A stretch of 64,000 nucleotides of DNA from Kitasatospora aureofaciens (GTDB lineage: Bacteria; Actinomycetota; Actinomycetes; Streptomycetales; Streptomycetaceae), in the NCBI RefSeq assembly GCF_001188955.3, contig NZ_JPRF03000030.1, forward strand, positions 1 through 64,000, in the 5' to 3' direction. This document shows positions 1 through 7,801 of this stretch, piece by piece. A program made the translations under genes and the position numbers. The first letter of the stretch is position 1, and each line of letters starts with the position of its first letter. Below the pieces are notes generated by a model that did not search any database, was not told where the DNA came from, and saw only the letters and a list, made by a program, of their open reading frames with translations.

Positions 1-1052
1 AGGGGGGCCTGCGGGGCGGGGGTGCCGGTGGCGCCGCCCGCCTGACCGGTCGGCTCCCCGCCGCCGGCCTGCTTCTCCTCGACCAGCCGGCCGACCGGCT
101 GGACCTTGCCCGCTGCGGCGAAGCCCCAGTCCAGCAGCTCGGCAGTCTCGTCGTACACCCGCTGGTAGCTGGCCGGGTGCATCACCGTCACCAGCAGGGT
201 GCGCCCGTTCCGCTCGGCGGCGCCGACGAAGGTCGAGCCCGCGTTGGTGGTGGTGCCGTTCTTCACCCCGATCAGACCGGGGTACTTGCCCAGCAGCCGG
301 TCGGTGTTGGCGATCCCGAAGCTGCCGCGCCGGCCGGTGTTCTTGTCGAGGGCGCCCGGGAACATCGCCTCGCGGGTCGCGCAGTACATGCGGAAGTCCG
401 GGTTGCGCAGGCCGGCCCGGGCGAACAGCGACAGGTCGTAGGCCGAGGACACCTGGCCGTCCATGTCGTAGCCGTCCGGGGATATCACCCTGGTGTCCCA
501 GGCCTGGAGGGCCTCGGCCCGGTCCTGCATCTCGTTGACGGTCCGCCGGATGCCCCCGTTCATGAACGACAGGACGTGCACGGCGTCGTTGCCCGAGCTC
601 AGGAACACCCCCCGCCACAGGTCCTCGACCCGGTAGTCCAGGTTCTCCTTGATGCCGACCAGGCTGCTGCCGGGGCCGATGTTCTGGATCTCCTCGTCGG
701 CGACCCGGTGCACCGTGTTGCGGTCGAACTTCGGCAGCACGGTGTCCGCGAAGAGGATCTTCAGGGTGCTCGCCGGAGGCAGTCGCAGGTGCGGGTTGTA
801 TGCCGCCAGGACCTCCCCCGAGGCGGCGTCGGAGACCATCCAGGACTGGCCGGTGAGGTCCCTCGGCAGGGCCGGGGCACCCGCCAGCGGGTTGACCTGG
901 ACCCCGGGGAGTCCGAGCCGCTCCCCGCCGACCGCGGTCGACGGGGGCGGCACCTGCGGGGCCGCGACCGCCGCCGGGGCGACGAGCAGAACCGGGAGGG
1001 CCGCGGCGACCGCGGCGCACAGCTGCGCGAGGTTGTGACGGGATGTGAGCAC
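1..1052 (-). CDS. D-alanyl-D-alanine carboxypeptidase, C-terminus cut by window edge
   Basis: Penicillin-binding serine peptidase (S11, low-molecular-weight PBP) that trims the terminal D-Ala of peptidoglycan stem peptides outside the membrane. The GTG start at 1052 is followed by a hydrophobic export signal (about residues 8-31). The catalytic tetrad PASTLK (S95, K98), the SSGND motif and VKNGTTTNAG are all visible. The last box is KNG instead of the textbook KTG, a variant I believe is common in actinobacterial members. The C-terminal part is rich in Ala, Gly, Pro and Gln and continues past base 1, so the usual C-terminal anchor cannot be checked. The gene is divergent from the small membrane gene at 1199, the SCO4847/SCO4848 arrangement of S. 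coelicolor. Confidence 0.93.
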   Translation of the reverse strand, partial: MLTSRHNLAQLCAAVAAALPVLLVAPAAVAAPQVPPPSTAVGGERLGLPGVQVNPLAGAPALPRDLTGQSWMVSDAASGEVLAAYNPHLRLPPASTLKILFADTVLPKFDRNTVHRVADEEIQNIGPGSSLVGIKENLDYRVEDLWRGVFLSSGNDAVHVLSFMNGGIRRTVNEMQDRAEALQAWDTRVISPDGYDMDGQVSSAYDLSLFARAGLRNPDFRMYCATREAMFPGALDKNTGRRGSFGIANTDRLLGKYPGLIGVKNGTTTNAGSTFVGAAERNGRTLLVTVMHPASYQRVYDETAELLDWGFAAAGKVQPVGRLVEEKQAGGGEPTGQAGGATGTPAPQAP

Positions 1053-1198
1053 GGGGTGACCGTACCCACTGCGGCGCTGCGGCGTGCGCCACACCGTACG
1101 GGTCCCTCGCACGAGGGGCCCGCCCTTGGGCCGATCGGCGGCCCGCGCATACTGGGGAGGCACCCCGCCCCCACATCCACCCCGCCGAGGACCACCCG

Positions 1199-1456
1199 AT
1201 GAAGCTCAGCCGCCGCACCTCCTGGTTCCTGACCGCCTTCGGCGTCTGGTCGATCATGATCTGGACGACCTTCGTCAAGAACCTCTGGAAGGACTCCGGC
1301 GGCCAGGCCTTCGTGAACGGCGACCACTCCCAGCCGACCGCCTTCTTCTGGATCCACCTGCTGCTGGCGATCACGTCCTTCGTCCTCGGAATCGCCGTCG
1401 GCACCGTCGGCCTCCGCGGCCTGCGCGCCGCCCGCCGCGGCCCGGCCACGGACTGA
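1199..1456 (+). CDS. small integral membrane protein (SCO4848 family)
   Basis: An 85-residue protein with two predicted membrane segments (about residues 8-26 and 49-72) joined by a short polar loop containing KDSGGQAF, and a basic C-terminal tail (RGLRAARRG). It resembles the conserved streptomycete family represented by SCO4848, which also sits beside a D-Ala-D-Ala carboxypeptidase gene. The ATG at 1199 has only a weak purine stretch upstream. The function is unknown. The divergent intergenic space of about 146 bases must hold the promoters for both this gene and the carboxypeptidase. Cell-wall involvement is only a guess from the neighbour. Confidence 0.85.
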   Translation: MKLSRRTSWFLTAFGVWSIMIWTTFVKNLWKDSGGQAFVNGDHSQPTAFFWIHLLLAITSFVLGIAVGTVGLRGLRAARRGPATD

Positions 1457-1568
1457 CCGCTCGAGGCCCCGTCCTAATCCCCGTTGCCGCCGGCGGCCCC
1501 CACTGGCAAGATCCTCACCGCTCGCACGCGCGTACCGGACGCGCTGCTCACAAGGGGTGGGAATCTCC

Positions 1569-3200
1569 ATGACACTTTCGCGTGCCCGCAGACTCGGCGG
1601 GGTCACCGTGGCAGTCCTCGCGGCCGGACTACTCACCGCGCCCGTCGCCTCGGCCGTCCCCGGGACGGCGGTCACCGACCCGAAGGCCGTGCCCGCCCCG
1701 GGCTTCGCCGCCAGCGGTCTGCACACGGACGCCTGCGACGACTCCACCACCCCCGGCTGGCTGGGCGTGGCCAACCCCGTCCTGACCGTCGCCGCCACCT
1801 CACCCCAGGTGCGCTTCAAGGTCTGGGACGACTCGACCCCGGCGCACGACAAGATCGTCGACAGCACCGCGGACGTCACCGCCGGAGCGGCCGCGCTGAC
1901 CACCGCCGACCTGCTGGACGGCCACAGCTACACCTGGCAGGCCTGGCCCGAGTACTCCCCGGGGAGCGGCAAGCCCGCTCCGGCCTGCCACGTCAAGGTC
2001 GACCTCACCCGGCCGGGCCTGTCCGTCTCCTCCACCGACTTCCCGGCGAGCGGTTCCGGCAGCACCCCCGGCAAGTACGCGGGCGAGAACGGCGTCTTCA
2101 CCCTCACCGGCACCGATGCGGGCTCCGGCGTGGCCTGCTACCAGTACGCGCTGAACGGCACGCTCGGCGTCGGCTGGGACTGCGCCTCCGGCCACACCGT
2201 GAAGGCCGGGGCCGACGGCACCGCCCAGCTGACCCTCAAGCCCAAGGACTGGGGCACCAACACCCTGACCGTCCAGGCCATGGACAACGCCGGCAACGTC
2301 GGCCAGCCGGTCACGTACACCTTCTACGCGCCGTGGGATCCGCGCCCGAAGCCGGCCGTCCCGGGCGACGTCGACGGTGACGGCGTGCCGGACATCCTGC
2401 TCCCGGACGCGCAGGGCAACCTCCAGGTGATCAGCGCCGGCGCGACCGACACCACCCCGTCCTCGACCCTCCCGGCCGCGCTCGCGCCGCTGCACGCCGG
2501 CTGGCAGGACGACCAGGTGCTGCACCGCGGCTGGGCCCCGGTCCACGCCCCCGGCGACGACCTGCTGGTGCACCCGAAGGGCAACCCGGGCTTCCTCTAC
2601 TCCTACGCGAACAACCACCAGGGTGACTTCGGTCAGCAGTACCCGACCCTGGTCCGCAAGCCCGCGTCGAACCGGTGCGTCGACGCGGCCGGGGCCGCGA
2701 CCCCCTGCCCGCCGGACTACGCCGCCGACTGGTCCTCCTCCGACCAGCTGGTCGCCCTCGGATCCGCCGACGTGCCGTCCGCCCCGGTGCTGCTCTCGGT
2801 CGAGCACGGCAAGCTGTACGTCTACCACCCGAGCTTCCGCGGCTACGCGGACGCCCAGCTCATCGCCACCACTGGTGACTGGAGCGGCTACGACCTGATC
2901 GCCCCCGGCGCGGACGCCTCCGGCAACCTCACCCTGTGGGCCCGCGAGCGTGCCAACGGCGCCCTGCACGCCTACCCGATCGCCAAGCAGGCCTACAACC
3001 TGCTGGACTTCTCCGCCCTCGCCGACCCCTCGGCGAATGTGGTCGCCACCGGCTTCACCACCGCCGCCTACCCGACCCTGGGCAGCTCCGGCGACGGTGA
3101 CGGCGACGGCAAGCCCGACCTGTGGGCCGTCACGCCCGACCGCCACCTTGTGACCTTCAGCGGCTGGTCCGCGCCGAAGGACCTGGGCGCGCTGCGCTAG
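1569..3200 (+). CDS. secreted protein with FG-GAP/VCBS-like aspartate-rich repeats
   Basis: About 543 residues. A Sec signal peptide (RARRLGG, a hydrophobic core and PVASA before the mature part) marks it as exported. The first half resembles Ig-like surface modules, with a paired-Cys region (TDACDD, PACHVKV) and the sequence NAGNVGQPVTYTFYAP. The second half contains calcium-loop motifs of the FG-GAP/VCBS type: GDVDGDGVPDILLPD near residue 265 and GDGDGDGKPDLWAVTPD near the C-terminus. These suggest an incomplete beta-propeller. A GTG at 1557 is in frame, but the ATG at 1569 keeps a normal spacing to the AAGGGGTGGG stretch and a typical signal-peptide length. The substrate and role are unknown; binding of a surface or extracellular ligand is an inference. 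It is followed directly by a strong terminator. Confidence 0.85.
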   Translation: MTLSRARRLGGVTVAVLAAGLLTAPVASAVPGTAVTDPKAVPAPGFAASGLHTDACDDSTTPGWLGVANPVLTVAATSPQVRFKVWDDSTPAHDKIVDSTADVTAGAAALTTADLLDGHSYTWQAWPEYSPGSGKPAPACHVKVDLTRPGLSVSSTDFPASGSGSTPGKYAGENGVFTLTGTDAGSGVACYQYALNGTLGVGWDCASGHTVKAGADGTAQLTLKPKDWGTNTLTVQAMDNAGNVGQPVTYTFYAPWDPRPKPAVPGDVDGDGVPDILLPDAQGNLQVISAGATDTTPSSTLPAALAPLHAGWQDDQVLHRGWAPVHAPGDDLLVHPKGNPGFLYSYANNHQGDFGQQYPTLVRKPASNRCVDAAGAATPCPPDYAADWSSSDQLVALGSADVPSAPVLLSVEHGKLYVYHPSFRGYADAQLIATTGDWSGYDLIAPGADASGNLTLWARERANGALHAYPIAKQAYNLLDFSALADPSANVVATGFTTAAYPTLGSSGDGDGDGKPDLWAVTPDRHLVTFSGWSAPKDLGALR

Positions 3201-3209
3201 GAGAACGGC

Positions 3210-3247
3210 GAAGGCCCCGTCCGATCGGTCGATCGGACGGGGCCTTC
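3210..3247. terminator. bidirectional hairpin terminator between convergent genes
   Basis: A perfect 17-bp inverted repeat (3210-3226 with 3231-3247) with a 4-base loop lies between the secreted-protein gene and the converging sdhB stop. The stem reads GAAGGCCCCGTCCGATC and its complement, so it can work in both directions. Confidence 0.85.
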
Positions 3248-3266
3248 GGCCTGCCTCAGGGCGGGA

Positions 3267-4037
3267 TCAGAAGCGGCGGGTGACCAGCGCCCGCTTCACT
3301 TCCTGGATCGCCTTGGTGACCTCGATGCCACGCGGGCAGGCCTCCGAGCAGTTGAAGGTGGTGCGGCAGCGCCACACGCCCTCACGGTCGTTGAGGATCT
3401 CCAGGCGCTGCTCGGCACCCTCGTCGCGCGAGTCGAAGATGAAGCGGTGCGCGTTGACGATGGCGGCCGGGCCGAAGTACTGGCCGTCGTTCCAGAACAC
3501 CGGGCAGGACGACGTGCACGCGGCGCACAGGATGCACTTGGTGGTGTCGTCGAAGCGCTCGCGGTCCTCGGCGGACTGCAGGCGCTCGCGCGTCGGCTCG
3601 TTCCCCTTGGTGATGAGGAACGGCATGACGTCCTTGTACGCCTGGAAGAACGGGTCCATGTCCACGACCAGGTCCTTGAGGACCGTCAGGCCCTTGATGG
3701 CCTCGATCGTGATCGGCTTCTCCGGGTTGACGTCCTTGATCAGGGTCTTGCACGCCAGCCGGTTGCGGCCGTTGATCCGCATGGCGTCGGAGCCGCAGAT
3801 GCCGTGCGCGCAGGAACGGCGGTAGGTGAGGGTGCCGTCCTGCTCCCACTTGATCTTGTTGAGCGCGTCCAGGACACGCTCCTTCGGGTCCAGCGTCAGC
3901 TGGTAGTCGACCCACACCGGGTCCGGGTGCTCCTCCGGGTTGAACCGGCGGATCCGGAAGGTGACGGTGATCAGCTGGATACCGCCGGCCTCGGCCGCGT
4001 CCAGAGCGGCCGAGTGCTCCACAGTCGGAGTGCTCAT
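3267..4037 (-). CDS. sdhB: succinate dehydrogenase iron-sulfur subunit
   Basis: Electron-transfer subunit of complex II, passing electrons from the SdhA FAD to the membrane quinone site. In the 256 residues, the [2Fe-2S] ligands are C76, C81, D84 and C96 (SCAHGICGSD...LAC), with Asp at the third position as in many SdhB proteins. The [4Fe-4S]/[3Fe-4S] ligands lie in CILCAACTSSCP and NCSEACPRG. It is the last gene of the sdhC-D-A-B operon. Its ATG overlaps the sdhA stop as TGATG, which indicates translational coupling. A hairpin terminator lies 20 bases beyond the stop. Confidence 0.97.
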   Translation of the reverse strand: MSTPTVEHSAALDAAEAGGIQLITVTFRIRRFNPEEHPDPVWVDYQLTLDPKERVLDALNKIKWEQDGTLTYRRSCAHGICGSDAMRINGRNRLACKTLIKDVNPEKPITIEAIKGLTVLKDLVVDMDPFFQAYKDVMPFLITKGNEPTRERLQSAEDRERFDDTTKCILCAACTSSCPVFWNDGQYFGPAAIVNAHRFIFDSRDEGAEQRLEILNDREGVWRCRTTFNCSEACPRGIEVTKAIQEVKRALVTRRF

Positions 4038-5779
4038 CAGTACTTACGCTCCATCGGCTGGTAGCGGGTCGTGACGACCGGCTTGTAGTCGAGGCGGATG
4101 GAGGTGCTGCCGTCGGCGGCGACCTCCTGGTACGCCATGGTGTGCTGCATGAACTTCACGTCGTCACGGGTCGGGAAGTCCTCGCGGTAGTGACCGCCGC
4201 GGGACTCCTCGCGGGCCAGCGCGGAGACGGCCAGCACCTCGGCCAGGTCGAGCAGGTTGCCCAGCTCGATGGCCTCCAGGAGGTCCGTGTTGTACCGGTA
4301 GCCCTTGTCCTGGATGGAGACGTTCTTGAAGCGCTCCTTCAGCGCGGCGATGTCCTCGACCGCCTGCTTCAGGGTGTCGCCGGTGCGGTACACCATCGCG
4401 TTGGTGTCCATGGTCTCCTGCAGCTCCTTGCGGATCTGCCCCACGGACTCGGTGCCGGTCGACTCGCGCAGCTGCTCGACCATGGTCTGGACCAGCTCTT
4501 CCGGGTTCTCCGGCAGCGGGACGAACTCGTTCGCGTTGGCGTAGTCGGCGGCGGCGATGCCCGCGCGACGGCCGAACACGTTGATGTCCAGCAGCGAGTT
4601 GGTGCCCAGGCGGTTGGCGCCGTGCACGGACACGCAGGCGACCTCGCCGGCCGCGTACAGGCCGGGGACGATGTCGGTGTTGTTGCGCAGGACCTCACCC
4701 TCGACGTTGGTCGGGATGCCGCCCATGGCGTAGTGCGCGGTGGGCTGGATCGGGATCGGGTCCGTGTAGGGCTCGATGCCGAGGTAGGTGCGCGCGAACT
4801 CGGTGATGTCCGGCAGCTTGGCGTCGAGCTGCTCCGGCGGGAGGTGGGTCAGGTCCAGGTAGACGTGGTCGCCTTCCGGACCGCAGCCGCGGCCCTCGCG
4901 GATCTCGGTGTAGATCGCGCGGGAGCAGACGTCACGGGACGCGAGGTCCTTCATGACCGGGGCGTAGCGCTCCATGAAGCGCTCGCCGTCCTTGTTGCGC
5001 AGGATGCCGCCCTCGCCGCGGGCGCCCTCGGTGAGCAGGATGCCCATGCGCCAGATGCCCGTCGGGTGGAACTGGAAGAACTCCATGTCCTCCAGCGGCA
5101 GGCCACGGCGGTAGGCCACGGCCTGGCCGTCACCGGTGAGGGTGTGGGCGTTCGAGGAGACCTTGAACATCTTGCCGGTGCCGCCGGAGGCGAACACGAC
5201 GGCCTTGGCCTGGAAGACGTGGATCTCGCCGGTGGCCAGCTCGTAGGCGACGACGCCGGCCGTCTTGCCCTCGTTGATCAGCAGGTCGAGGACGTAGAAC
5301 TCGTTGAAGAACTCGACGCCGTGCTTGACGCAGTTCTGGAACAGCGTCTGGAGGATCATGTGGCCGGTGCGGTCGGCCGCGTAGCACGAGCGGCGGACCG
5401 GGGCCTCGCCGTGGTTGCGGGAGTGACCGCCGAAGCGGCGCTGGTCGATCCGGCCCGCCTCGGTGCGGGAGAAGGGCAGGCCCATCTTCTCCAGGTCGAG
5501 GACGGCGTCGATGGCCTCCTTGCACATGATCTCGGCGGCGTCCTGGTCGACCAGGTAGTCACCGCCCTTGACCGTGTCGAAGGTGTGCCACTCCCAGTTG
5601 TCCTCCTCGACGTTCGCCAGGGCGGCGCACATGCCGCCCTGGGCCGCGCCGGTGTGGGAGCGGGTCGGGTAGAGCTTGGTCAGGACGGCGGTGCGGCTGC
5701 GCTGCGTCGACTCGATGGCCGCGCGCATGCCGGCGCCGCCGGCGCCGACGATGACGGTGTCGTACTGGTGAATCTGCAT
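4037..5779 (-). CDS. sdhA: succinate dehydrogenase flavoprotein subunit
   Basis: Catalytic subunit of complex II, oxidising succinate to fumarate on the cytoplasmic face of the membrane. The 580 residues start with the FAD-binding GAGGAGMRAA. The covalent-FAD histidine is H42 in RSHTGAAQGGM. The substrate loop TEGARGEGG and the HGANRLGTNSLLD block are intact, and the C-terminal RLDYKPV is typical. Between the sdhD stop and the ATG lie 51 bases, and the nearest purine-rich stretch (AGAGGCGAG) is about 14 bases from the start, a long spacing followed by GTTAACCCCCC. Translation may therefore depend partly on coupling to sdhD. Confidence 0.97.
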   Translation of the reverse strand: MQIHQYDTVIVGAGGAGMRAAIESTQRSRTAVLTKLYPTRSHTGAAQGGMCAALANVEEDNWEWHTFDTVKGGDYLVDQDAAEIMCKEAIDAVLDLEKMGLPFSRTEAGRIDQRRFGGHSRNHGEAPVRRSCYAADRTGHMILQTLFQNCVKHGVEFFNEFYVLDLLINEGKTAGVVAYELATGEIHVFQAKAVVFASGGTGKMFKVSSNAHTLTGDGQAVAYRRGLPLEDMEFFQFHPTGIWRMGILLTEGARGEGGILRNKDGERFMERYAPVMKDLASRDVCSRAIYTEIREGRGCGPEGDHVYLDLTHLPPEQLDAKLPDITEFARTYLGIEPYTDPIPIQPTAHYAMGGIPTNVEGEVLRNNTDIVPGLYAAGEVACVSVHGANRLGTNSLLDINVFGRRAGIAAADYANANEFVPLPENPEELVQTMVEQLRESTGTESVGQIRKELQETMDTNAMVYRTGDTLKQAVEDIAALKERFKNVSIQDKGYRYNTDLLEAIELGNLLDLAEVLAVSALAREESRGGHYREDFPTRDDVKFMQHTMAYQEVAADGSTSIRLDYKPVVTTRYQPMERKY

Positions 5780-5830
5780 GGGGGGTTAACTCGCCTCTGG
5801 CCTCTGCCGATGGTCGATGGTGCTCGCGGC

Positions 5831-6322
5831 TCAGATGTTGGGGTCGAAGGTGAAGATCACCAGGGTGCCGAGCAGCACGGTGAAGACCGTGGCGGTACCC
5901 ATGAGCCCCTTGAGCCAGAGCCGGGTCGAGTCCTTCTCGGCGTAGTCGTTGATGACCTGACGCATGCCGTTGGCGCCGTGGAGCATGGCGAGCCAGAGCA
6001 TGAGGAGGTCCCAGCCCTGCCAGAACGGCGAGGCCCAGCGGCCGGCCACGAAGGCGAAGCCGATCTTGGAGACGCCCCCGTCGAGGACCAGCATGATCAG
6101 CAGGTGGCCGAGGATCAGCACGACCAGGACGACACCGGACAGGCGCATGAAGAGCCAGGCCAGCATCTCGAAGTTGGTGCGGGTGCGGCGCGGGGTCTTC
6201 GCGGTCCGCTTGCGCGGCGGCTCGATGACGAAGGCGTCGGCCGGGTTGCCGGTGCCGAGGCCCTTGCCGGTGTGCGCGTGCTTCGAGGGGACGACGAGCG
6301 CGTCGGAGATTTCCGTGGACAT
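5831..6322 (-). CDS. sdhD: succinate dehydrogenase hydrophobic membrane anchor subunit
   Basis: A 163-residue membrane anchor that forms the quinone and heme site of complex II together with SdhC. It has a hydrophilic N-terminal stretch (about 55 residues, ending in the basic PRRTRTN) and three membrane helices starting near MLAWLFMRLSGVVL, WDLLMLWLAML and MGTATVFTVLL. HGANGMRQVINDYAE between helices 2 and 3 is the conserved loop of this subunit. It begins 7 bases after the sdhC stop and continues the sdhC-D-A-B order seen in other streptomycetes. Confidence 0.94.
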   Translation of the reverse strand: MSTEISDALVVPSKHAHTGKGLGTGNPADAFVIEPPRKRTAKTPRRTRTNFEMLAWLFMRLSGVVLVVLILGHLLIMLVLDGGVSKIGFAFVAGRWASPFWQGWDLLMLWLAMLHGANGMRQVINDYAEKDSTRLWLKGLMGTATVFTVLLGTLVIFTFDPNI

Positions 6323-6329
6323 GGTCAGC

Positions 6330-6710
6330 TCACTTCCCGAACCAGGAGATCAGCGTGTGCTGCAGGATCCCGTAGAAGGAGCCGGCCATCAGGACGACCC
6401 AGACTCCGACGACGGTCCAGAGCATCTGCTTCTGGTACTTCGGGCCCTTGGACCAGAAGTCCACCGCGACGACGCGCAGGCCGTTGAGCGCGTGGAACAG
6501 GATGGCGGCCACCAGGCCGTACTCCATCAGGTTCACGAGCGGAGTCTTGTACGTCTGAATGACGGTGTCGTAGGACTCCGGCGACACTCGCACCAGGGCG
6601 GTGTCCAGGACGTGGGCGAACAGGAAGAAGAAGATGAGGACGCCGGTGACTCGATGAGCCACCCAGCTCCACATGCCTTCCCGGCCGCGGTACAGCGTTC
6701 CAGCCGGCAC
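6330..6710 (-). CDS. sdhC: succinate dehydrogenase cytochrome b556 subunit
   Basis: A 126-residue membrane subunit, first gene of the sdh operon. MWSWVAHRVTGVLIF is the conserved opening of SdhC. FFLFAHVLDTALVRV carries the likely heme-ligand histidine, and FHALNGLRVV opens a later helix. Three membrane segments are visible. The start is GTG at 6710, supported by a strong GGAGGG ribosome site 8-9 bases upstream. Genes sdhC to sdhB are tightly spaced and should be co-transcribed from the region upstream of 6710. Confidence 0.95.
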   Translation of the reverse strand: MPAGTLYRGREGMWSWVAHRVTGVLIFFFLFAHVLDTALVRVSPESYDTVIQTYKTPLVNLMEYGLVAAILFHALNGLRVVAVDFWSKGPKYQKQMLWTVVGVWVVLMAGSFYGILQHTLISWFGK

Positions 6711-6978
6711 GGAAAAACCCTCCGGAAGCGATTGGGGGCTCGGCCGGCTTCGGTGTCGGTCAGCCCGGCCGGGTACGGTCCACCGGCCGCCAGCATCCTA
6801 TCGACGCCTTGTCGGGAACCGCCTCCGGGGCCCCTATGTGTGATCAATCAGGCACTTCTGGCCTAGTGGGGCGGGAACCAAACCCCGGTTCATCACTTCT
6901 GGTGGCTGTTCGGTCACCGAGAGATAGCGGATTCCGGTCCTCGGCACCCGCTGACGCCGCCCGCCGACGCCCCCGTCC
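6711..6978 (-). promoter_or_regulatory. sdh operon promoter and leader region
   Basis: No gene is visible between sdhC and the terminator at 6979. On the minus strand a good -10-like hexamer, TAGGAT, lies at 6800-6795, leaving a leader of roughly 80 bases before the GTG start. No clear -35 was found at the matching distance. The leader ends with the strong GGAGGG ribosome site. Confidence 0.4.
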
Positions 6979-7025
6979 GACGCCGAAGCCGCCGGACGGC
7001 CCGCTCGTCCGGCGGCTTCGGCGTC
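6979..7025 (-). terminator. strong hairpin terminator after the UraD-like gene
   Basis: A perfect 20-bp inverted repeat (6979-6998 with 7006-7025) around a 7-base loop, placed 9 bases beyond the stop of the UraD-like gene. It insulates the downstream sdh promoter. Confidence 0.85.
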
Positions 7026-7033
7026 GGCGGGGC

Positions 7034-7579
7034 TCAGTGCGCCCCGGCCTCCGAATGGGTGGCGACCAGGTGCTCCAGCCGGGTGAGGGCGATCCGCCGG
7101 AGCTCGTCCGCCGCGATCAGCCGCTCCTCGTCCGGGTCGTTGGCCAGCCGGGTGCGGATCGAGGAGAGCACGGTGTCGAGCATCTCCTCCGGGTCGACGC
7201 GGTCCAGGCAGACCACGAAGACGTGGCCGAACCGGGCCTCGTACGCGGCGTGGGCCGCCCGCAGCGCGGTGTGCGCGGCCTGGCTGCCCGGCGCGCGCAT
7301 GCCCAGCAGCGGCTGCGGCATCCAGCTCTCGTCGGCCAGGGCCTCGGCGAGGTCGGCCGGGCGCAGGTCGTAGGAGGCCTCGCTGGCGGCGGCCAGCAGG
7401 GACTCTATGTCGGGGTAGGGGCGGTGTGCGGTGAGCCGCAGGGCCCAGCGGTGGCTGCCGCAGCAGGCCAGCAGGGCCTCCTCGGCGGCCCCGGCGTCCG
7501 CTTCGTTGAAGCGGTGCAAGCCGAGGAGGGTCGGCTCGGTGCTGGCGTCGGGCCGCTGTGACGGGATGTCGCTGGCCAG
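7034..7579 (-). CDS. UraD-like (OHCU decarboxylase fold) protein, catalytic motif missing
   Basis: The fold matches 2-oxo-4-hydroxy-4-carboxy-5-ureidoimidazoline decarboxylase of purine (urate) breakdown. LHRFNEADAGAAEEALL fits the start of the domain and the C-terminal block NDPDEERLIAADELRRIAL is well conserved. The usual catalytic HPRIG segment is absent: the equivalent stretch reads ADESWMPQPLLGM with no His, so classical activity is doubtful. Start choice: no ATG or GTG is available in frame. TTG at 7519 would begin exactly at the domain edge and has no ribosome site. CTG at 7579 lies about 5 bases after AGGAGGA (7590-7584) and gives 181 residues, so I prefer it. A 20-bp hairpin terminator follows the gene. 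Confidence 0.75.
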   Translation of the reverse strand: MASDIPSQRPDASTEPTLLGLHRFNEADAGAAEEALLACCGSHRWALRLTAHRPYPDIESLLAAASEASYDLRPADLAEALADESWMPQPLLGMRAPGSQAAHTALRAAHAAYEARFGHVFVVCLDRVDPEEMLDTVLSSIRTRLANDPDEERLIAADELRRIALTRLEHLVATHSEAGAH

Positions 7580-7801
7580 CGGGTCCTCCTCGTGAGGGCG
7601 GGAAGGGGCCGGTGGGGTGGTGGAGCAGCTGGAGGATGGGGGCTGCTGGGGTGCGTTCGACGCCGTCCCGGCAGCTCCTCAACGGTAGTTGAGTGGTCAT
7701 CAGTTGGGGAGGGCGCGCGCGGAATTCATCCGGACGAGCTATCAAGTTGTGACGTTGACACCTGCACGTCACCGCCCTCCCCGTCCGCCTCCGCCTCCGG
7801 C

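Noticed and set aside
1525..1536. CACGCGCGTACC upstream of the secreted protein, similar to the nucleoside operator
   Set aside because: It keeps only the GC-rich core and lacks the CTA/TAG ends; such cores occur by chance in this GC-rich DNA, and the gene has no nucleoside link.
4142..6487. Very long open frame antisense to sdhA and sdhD
   Set aside because: Its sequence is the low-complexity Ala/Gly/Val/Arg/Asp pattern of a GC-rich shadow frame, while sdhA and sdhD on the other strand are certain.
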